Source of the DNA: Candidatus Bipolaricaulota bacterium
GTDB lineage: Bacteria > Bipolaricaulota > Bipolaricaulia > RBG-16-55-9
NCBI GenBank assembly: GCA_027021605.1
Contig: JALUUA010000161.1
Location: forward strand, 1-10,371
DNA: 10,371 nt
Reading direction: 5' to 3'
Part shown: positions 6,758 through 10,371 of the stretch, in pieces
How the letters are laid out: each line of letters begins with the position of its first letter
Numbering within the stretch: the stretch's first letter is position 1
The notes under the pieces: model-generated
What the model saw: only the letters and a program-made list of their open reading frames with translations
The model's database searches: none
What the model was told of the DNA's origin: nothing
Position numbers and translations under genes: made by a program

Positions 6758-6784
6758 CACGCGTACACGCACACGCACGCGCAC
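6758..6784. repeat. 27-base strictly alternating purine-pyrimidine tract
   Basis: From 6758 to 6784 every step alternates pyrimidine and purine (mostly CA/CG with one TA), in the spacer upstream of tRNA-Thr(UGU). Such tracts can adopt Z-DNA under negative supercoiling. It lies in noncoding DNA, so codon bias does not explain it. Confidence 0.5.
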
Positions 6785-6823
6785 TTGCACTCGCGCGCCT
6801 TACGCGACCCCCGCAGCGACCGC

Positions 6824-6896
6824 AGCGAGGACAACGGGGAGCTTACCGAGCTTGGCCGGGAGTTGCAAGCCCGATCCGCTCCCCGCTTGTCCTGCT
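6824..6896 (-). other. Long two-part hairpin after the ribbon-helix-helix gene
   Basis: On the minus strand the arms at 6896-6878 and 6842-6824 pair over 18 bp with two single-base bulges. Inside, 6873-6866 pairs with 6854-6847 over 8 bp (one G-U) around an 11-base loop. It begins 21 bases after the stop of the small gene. No U-tract follows, so it is either a Rho-independent terminator without U-tract, a 3'-end stabiliser or a processing signal ahead of the tRNAs. Confidence 0.5.
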
Positions 6897-6917
6897 TTCC
6901 GCGTTGAGTGGATGGTG

Positions 6918-7091
6918 TTACTTGCCGCGGCTGTCCTTCTTCTCCTCGCGGTCGACGAACTCCATGATCGCCTGGACCACGAGGTAGTTGACCGAGCGGT
7001 CCCGCTTCTTGGCCAGCTTGCTCAGCCGCTCGATGAGGCGGTACTGCCGCTTGTCCTGCGGGACGTAGATGCTCAGCTTGTCCATCGGCAT
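6918..7091 (-). CDS. Small ribbon-helix-helix (CopG/Arc-type) DNA-binding protein
   Basis: A 57-residue protein, MPMDKLSIYVPQDKRQY at its start and FVDREEKKDSRGK at its end. The pattern fits a ribbon-helix-helix fold: short beta strand KLSIYVP (5-11), helix A about 14-30 (KRQYRLIERLSKLAKKR), turn RDRSVN (30-35), and helix B about 35-50 (NYLVVQAIMEFVDREE), with a charged tail. Such proteins bind DNA as dimers through the paired strands. AGGAGG (7106-7101) lies 9 bases before ATG 7091, better than for the ATG at 7085. It has its own strong promoter with an inverted repeat at the start point and precedes the tRNA-tuf group. No toxin gene lies beside it. Function is unknown; a regulator, perhaps autoregulatory, is the inference. 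Confidence 0.85.
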   Translation of the reverse strand: MPMDKLSIYVPQDKRQYRLIERLSKLAKKRDRSVNYLVVQAIMEFVDREEKKDSRGK

Positions 7092-7153
7092 CGCTGCCCA
7101 CCTCCTCTACGCTTGCGAGATTTGGATTGGGGGATAGCTTTGCCCTCCCTTCG

Positions 7154-7182
7154 GGGGCGATCGCCGCCCCCGCGATCGCCCC
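7154..7182. promoter_or_regulatory. Inverted repeat abutting the promoter, possible operator
   Basis: GGGGCGATCGC (7154-7164) and GCGATCGCCCC (7172-7182) form a perfect 11-bp inverted repeat with a 7-base spacer. Each arm holds the self-palindrome GCGATCGC, and the copies are spaced 15 bases apart. It starts directly after the -10 and covers the expected start point (about 7176), an operator-like place. As RNA from upstream it could also end the aroQ transcript, but no U-tract follows. Confidence 0.55.
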
Positions 7183-7211
7183 ACTATACCCGACTCTTCC
7201 ATGAGATTCAA
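7183..7211 (-). promoter_or_regulatory. Sigma70-like promoter for the ribbon-helix-helix/tRNA/tuf unit
   Basis: On the minus strand TTGAAT (7211-7206) and TATAGT (7188-7183) are 17 bases apart, 4/6 and 5/6 matches to consensus at ideal spacing. The -35 overlaps the aroQ stop. The predicted leader to ATG 7091 is about 85 bases. It is the best promoter in the window. Confidence 0.75.
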
Positions 7212-7654
7212 GTCCTTTGCTTTGCCTTGAGGTGGGTCAGGAGTCGTTCTAGGCCCTCTACATAGCTTTGCGCCCCCTTGCCGCTGATCTGCGCAAGGCA
7301 GACGGGCGCGATCACCGAGGTCTGCCGAAAGAGCTCCCGGGCGTGGATGTCCGAGAGGTGCACCTCGACGGCGGGCAGCCCCACGGCCTCGATCGCGTCC
7401 CGCAGCGCGTAGCTGTAGTGGGTGAGCGCCCCCGGGTTGATCACGATCCCGTCGACGCGGCGGCGCGCCCCGTGGATGCGGTCGATGAGCGCCCCCTCGT
7501 GGTTGGACTGGAAGAACTCCACCTCGACCCCCAGGCGGCGGGCGTGCGCCTCAATCTGCCGGTTGAGCTCCTCCAGGGACTGCGATCCGTAGATTTTGGG
7601 ATCTCGTTCTCCCAATAAGTTGAGGTTCGGTCCGTGCAACACCAGAATCCGCAT
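7208..7654 (-). CDS. aroQ: 3-dehydroquinate dehydratase, type II
   Basis: Converts 3-dehydroquinate to 3-dehydroshikimate, step three of the shikimate pathway, as a cytosolic dodecamer. The 148-residue length is typical. Motifs: LHGPNLNLLGERDPKIYGS (6-24) with R17 and the catalytic Tyr22 on the mobile loop, FFQSNHEGALIDRIH (47-61), INPGALTHYSYALRDA (72-87) with N73 and H79, and EVHLSDIHARELFR (97-110) with catalytic His99. The usual EVHxSN reads SD here (D102). ATG 7654 gives the exact MRILVLHGPN start; GAGGGG overlaps the aroB stop and may be the ribosome binding site. It follows aroB by 15 bases and its product uses AroB's product directly. Confidence 0.96.
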   Translation of the reverse strand: MRILVLHGPNLNLLGERDPKIYGSQSLEELNRQIEAHARRLGVEVEFFQSNHEGALIDRIHGARRRVDGIVINPGALTHYSYALRDAIEAVGLPAVEVHLSDIHARELFRQTSVIAPVCLAQISGKGAQSYVEGLERLLTHLKAKQRT

Positions 7655-7669
7655 GATTCGGTGAACCCC

Positions 7670-8782
7670 TCACCACGGCCACAGGTTTCGGAGCCGCTCC
7701 CGAAGCTCTTCAGCGGGCAGCTCCGCGATCTCGGCCCGGCCGATCGCCCCCAACGCCACCACGCGCAGCTTCCGGCCCCGGGCCTTCTTGTCCCGATGAA
7801 TATATTCCATTAAAGTGTCGATGTCAAGCCCCTCGGGGAGGGGCGGGCGGGGAAATCGCTCCAGAAGCGCTTGAACGCGCTTCTTCTCCTCGAGGGGGAG
7901 CTTCCCCAGCGCGTGGGAGAGCTCGGTCTCGACGAGCATCCCCCAGACGACGGCCTCGCCGTGGGTGAAGCGCTTGTATTGGGTCGCCGCCTCGAGGGCG
8001 TGGCCCACCGTGTGACCGAAGTTGAGGAGGGTCCGCGCGCCCGTGACTTCGCGCTCGTCCTCAGCGACGATCCGGGCCTTGATCTGCACCGCCCGGGCGA
8101 TGACCTCCTCCGCGAGGCCCCAATCCTCCAGCCGAATCAGCTCGTCCAAGCGCCTTTCCAAAAGCGAAAAGAGCTCCGCGTCGCGGATGAGCGCGGCCTT
8201 GACCGTCTCTGCCGCCCCCGACCAGCGCTCCCGCTCGGGGAGCGTCTCGAGCGCCTGGGGGTCGACGAGCACGAATTGGGGCTGATGGAAGGCCCCAATT
8301 AAGTTCTTCCCCAGGCGGTGGTTGATCCCGGTCTTGCCGCCCACGGAGGCGTCGACCTGGGCTAGGAGCGTGGTGGGGACCGGGACCCAGCGGACCCCCC
8401 GCAAGTACGTGGCGGCCACGAAGCCCGCCAGGTCCCCTACGACCCCGCCGCCCACGGCGACGATCACGGCCTCGCGGTCGAAGCCGCCCCAGATGAGTCG
8501 GGTGTAGAGCCGATCGGCCCACTCCAGCGACTTGCTCGACTCCCCCGGCGGGACGGGGATCACCTGGGCGTCGACGCCCGCCCCCTTGAGCGCCTGGAGC
8601 GCCCGGCGGGCGTAGAGCTTCTCGACCGTGCGGTCCGTGACGATCGCCGCGCGCCCCCCCAGCCCGTGTCTCTTGTACAGTTCCCCCAGCCGCTCGAGCG
8701 CCCCCGCCCCGAGGTAGACGGGGTAGCTCCGCTCTTTCAGCGCAACGGGAATCTCCCGCGTGCTCATCGGGCTCGTACTCAC
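7670..8782 (-). CDS. aroB: 3-dehydroquinate synthase
   Basis: Converts DAHP to 3-dehydroquinate using NAD and a divalent metal, step two of the shikimate pathway. Motifs from the GTG start: GGGVVGDLAGFVAATYLRG (111-129, NAD site), VPVPTTLLAQVDASVGGKTG (133-152), GAFHQP (163-168), and metal ligands E192 (AAETVK), H257 (NFGHTVGH) and H274 (THGEAV). Length is 370 residues, normal for the family. I chose GTG 8782 because it overlaps the aroK stop (GTGA) and has a GGGGGTGG just upstream; ATG 8767 is the alternative and would remove five residues. The frame is open further upstream to 8932 but that part overlaps aroK and is not AroB-like. Confidence 0.95.
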   Translation of the reverse strand: MSTSPMSTREIPVALKERSYPVYLGAGALERLGELYKRHGLGGRAAIVTDRTVEKLYARRALQALKGAGVDAQVIPVPPGESSKSLEWADRLYTRLIWGGFDREAVIVAVGGGVVGDLAGFVAATYLRGVRWVPVPTTLLAQVDASVGGKTGINHRLGKNLIGAFHQPQFVLVDPQALETLPERERWSGAAETVKAALIRDAELFSLLERRLDELIRLEDWGLAEEVIARAVQIKARIVAEDEREVTGARTLLNFGHTVGHALEAATQYKRFTHGEAVVWGMLVETELSHALGKLPLEEKKRVQALLERFPRPPLPEGLDIDTLMEYIHRDKKARGRKLRVVALGAIGRAEIAELPAEELRERLRNLWPW

Positions 8783-9330
8783 GGGGCCCACCCCCGCCGC
8801 CGCAGCTCGTGGAGGAGTCGTTCGAGAGTGGCCTCCGGGGGCCCCTCGTTCTCGATCACGAGGTCGGCCTCCCGGTAGTAGGGCTCGCGGACCGCCAGGA
8901 GTCTTCGCAGCAGCGCAAGGCGCTCCTCCCACTCGAGGCCGCTGAGCAGGGGCCGGATCGGGTGCTCCGGCAGGCGCGCCAGGGCCGTCTCCGGGCGCAC
9001 CTTGAGGTAGATGGAGTACCCGGTGGCCTTGAGCAGCCGGCGGTTCTCCTCCCGCAGCACCGCGCCCCCTCCCAGGGAGACGACGAGCCCCCGCTCGCGG
9101 CTCACCTGCAAAAGTGCCTGGGTCTCCCGCGCGCGGAAGCCCTCCTCGCCCTCCCGCTCGAAGATCTCCGCGATGGTCATCCCGGCTTCCTCCTCGATGA
9201 GCTCGTCCAGGTCCAGGAAGGGACGGCCCAGGGCCGCCGCGAGCATCCGGCCCAGGGTCGTCTTCCCCGAGGCCATCATCCCCACCAAGTAGAGGTTGGG
9301 AGGCAGCCTGCGCTCTGCGTCCCTGACCAT
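8779..9330 (-). CDS. aroK: Shikimate kinase
   Basis: Phosphorylates shikimate at the 3-hydroxyl with ATP. The 183-residue NMP-kinase-like product has Walker A GMMASGKTT (17-25), the shikimate-binding DLDELIE with D42 (40-46), R66 in FRARE, GGGA (87-90), LID segment IRPLLSG with R126, and REPYYREA with R148. The second Gly of the usual GxMGSGKS is Ala. ATG 9330 fits the family with a short leader peptide before the P-loop, but no Shine-Dalgarno is present: the 15-base gap to trpA is AT-rich and holds a tandem CAACTAT. Expression may depend on coupling to trpA. It overlaps aroB by four bases. Confidence 0.95.
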   Translation of the reverse strand: MVRDAERRLPPNLYLVGMMASGKTTLGRMLAAALGRPFLDLDELIEEEAGMTIAEIFEREGEEGFRARETQALLQVSRERGLVVSLGGGAVLREENRRLLKATGYSIYLKVRPETALARLPEHPIRPLLSGLEWEERLALLRRLLAVREPYYREADLVIENEGPPEATLERLLHELRRRGWAP

Positions 9331-9345
9331 AGTTGATAGTTGAAG

Positions 9346-10185
9346 TTAAAATTCCCGAGGGGGCGTCGGCCCCGGGCGGGTGGCGGCCTTGAGGCGGGCG
9401 GCCAGCTCCTCGAGCGCGGGAGGAGGGGCCCCTTGGGCGATCCGCTCCACGAACGCGGTGCCGACCACCGCCCCGTCCGCGCCCGCCCGCAGCACCTCCC
9501 GCACTTGGGCGGGCTCTGCGATCCCGAAGCCCACCACCAGGGGCAGCTCCTTGGGCACCCGGGAGCGCACCCGCTGGATGAAGCGCCTTCGTCGCTCGTC
9601 CACCTCGGTGGCCGTCCCGGTGACCCCGTAGCGCGGGACCAAATACAAGAAGCCGCGGGTGTGCCCGGCGATGCGGGCTAAGCGCTCCTCGTCCGTCTCC
9701 GGCGTGGCCATAAATATCATAGCCAAACGGTAGCGTTCGGCCTGCTCTTGGAGGGGCTGCGCCTCCTCGACGGGAAGATCCGGGACGATGAGCCCGTCGG
9801 CCTCCACCTCGGCCAGGCGGCGGCAGAAGTTCCGCTCCCCCATGGCCAGAATGGGGTTGTAGTACGTCATAAGCACGAGGGGGACCTCGCGGCCCCGGGG
9901 GTCGCGGCGCAGAGCCGTCACCAGGTCGAAGACCCGCTCGGGCGTGGTGCCCGCCCGAAGCGCCCGCACCCCCGCGCGCTGGATGACGGGTCCGTCGGCG
10001 ATGGGGTCGGAGAAGGGCACCCCCAGCTCCAGAACGTCTACCCCTCCCCGCAGGAGCGCGCGGGCGTACTCCAGGCTCCGCGGGGGGTCGGGGTCCCCGG
10101 CCATCACGTACCCTACGAGGCTCCCCTCCCCGCGGGCTCTCAGCTCTTGAAACTTGCGCTCGATGCGGTTCATCCCCCTGTTCAC
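9346..10185 (-). CDS. trpA: Tryptophan synthase alpha chain
   Basis: Cleaves indole-3-glycerol phosphate to indole, which channels to the TrpB subunit, and glyceraldehyde-3-phosphate. It is a TIM barrel of 279 residues from GTG 10185. Key sites: ELGVPFSDPIADGP (53-66) with catalytic E53 and D64 (E49 and D60 of the enteric enzyme), YLVPRYGVTGTATE (181-194) with loop-6 Thr189, GFGIAEPAQV (219-228) and GADGAVVGTAFV (235-246) for phosphate binding. GTG overlaps the trpB stop by four bases (GTGA). ATG 10173 (MNRIERKF) aligns well with family starts but has its G-rich run directly against the codon. Either start keeps all catalytic residues. Confidence 0.95.
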   Translation of the reverse strand: MNRGMNRIERKFQELRARGEGSLVGYVMAGDPDPPRSLEYARALLRGGVDVLELGVPFSDPIADGPVIQRAGVRALRAGTTPERVFDLVTALRRDPRGREVPLVLMTYYNPILAMGERNFCRRLAEVEADGLIVPDLPVEEAQPLQEQAERYRLAMIFMATPETDEERLARIAGHTRGFLYLVPRYGVTGTATEVDERRRRFIQRVRSRVPKELPLVVGFGIAEPAQVREVLRAGADGAVVGTAFVERIAQGAPPPALEELAARLKAATRPGPTPPREF

Positions 10186-10371
10186 GCTTGTGTTGGGGTT
10201 CTCCCGTGTCGGCGAACGACCTCCAAGTCTTTATCCCCGCGGCCGGAGAGCGTGACCACGATCACCCCGTTCTTCCCCAGCGCCTTGGCCCGCTCGAGGG
10301 CGGCGTAGAGGGCGTGCGCGGGCTCCAGCGCCGGGAGGATGCCCTCCAGCTCCGCGAGCTGGCGGAAGGCC
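10182..10371 (-). CDS. trpB: Tryptophan synthase beta chain, C-terminal end (runs off the window)
   Basis: Only the last 62 codons are in the window. They begin AFRQLAELEGILPALEPAHA, matching the EGIIPALEPSHA signature of TrpB, and include VVTLSGRGDKD, the conserved C-terminal LSGRGDKD near the PLP site, at about residues 38-48 of the fragment. TrpB condenses indole with serine to tryptophan in the alpha2-beta2 complex. It overlaps trpA by four bases, the usual coupled pair. The tail after the GRGDKD motif is short and ends RTPTQA. Confidence 0.95.
   Translation of the reverse strand, partial: AFRQLAELEGILPALEPAHALYAALERAKALGKNGVIVVTLSGRGDKDLEVVRRHGRTPTQA

Noticed and set aside
6578..6790. 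Minus-strand frame beginning MQVRVRVRVRV over the alternating tract
   Set aside because: It runs through tRNA-Thr(UGU) and tRNA-Tyr, and the VR repeat is only the alternating DNA translated.
6757..7101. 114-residue minus-strand frame over the small gene
   Set aside because: It is the frame-shifted shadow of the 57-residue ribbon-helix-helix gene and lacks a ribosome binding site and fold signature.
7157..7179. Two GCGATCGC octamers as cyanobacterial HIP1
   Set aside because: HIP1 is spread genome-wide in cyanobacteria; here the octamers appear as the arms of one local inverted repeat and nothing else in the window looks cyanobacterial.
7670..8932. A 420-residue start for aroB
   Set aside because: The extra 50 residues overlap aroK, are Pro/Gly/Arg-rich and unlike AroB; GTG 8782 overlaps the aroK stop.

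Overview
This window reads as one unbroken, GC-rich bacterial chromosome segment in which every supported gene lies on the minus strand. Transcription therefore runs from high to low coordinates. Dense KE/R-rich proteins and a NusG carrying a large domain inserted in its NGN fold (as known from Thermotoga) suggest a thermophilic, deep-branching bacterium. A Bipolaricaulota/Acetothermia-like or comparable uncultured lineage is my guess, but the sequence alone does not fix the phylum. No mobile element, CRISPR array, integrase or defence gene is visible.

Upstream third (10371 to about 7208): an amino-acid biosynthesis operon, trpB (3' end only) - trpA - aroK - aroB - aroQ. It holds the last steps of tryptophan synthesis followed by three shikimate-pathway enzymes. 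trpB/trpA and aroK/aroB are each joined by a 4-base GTGA overlap.

Middle (7211 to 6335): a strong sigma70-like promoter overlaps the aroQ stop codon and abuts a perfect 11-bp inverted repeat. It drives a short gene for a 57-residue ribbon-helix-helix protein, then tRNA-Thr(UGU), tRNA-Tyr(GUA), tRNA-Thr(GGU) and tuf. A second promoter with a perfect TATAAT lies just before the last tRNA. Several strong hairpins without U-tracts sit in the spacers.

Lower half (6335 to 1): the translation/transcription supercluster tuf - rpmG - tRNA-Trp - secE - nusG - rplK - rplA - rplJ - rplL - rpoB (5' part). It is the classical order seen in E. coli, Thermus and Thermotoga. rplK-rplA-rplJ-rplL are separated by 2 bases or overlap. 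A convincing attenuator (stem plus five U) lies between rplL and rpoB, where E. coli also has one.

This is mostly core housekeeping DNA and I see no wholly new multi-gene system. The points most worth a second look are: the small ribbon-helix-helix gene with a dyad at its promoter, apparently heading the tRNA-tuf operon; an EF-Tu whose switch I lacks the RGITI motif; an L10 with an 84-residue acidic A/E/Q tail; the NusG insertion; and the RNA structures between the genes. No stretch above 300 bases lacks a gene. The longest gap, 6737-6917, holds a large hairpin and a purine-pyrimidine alternating tract.
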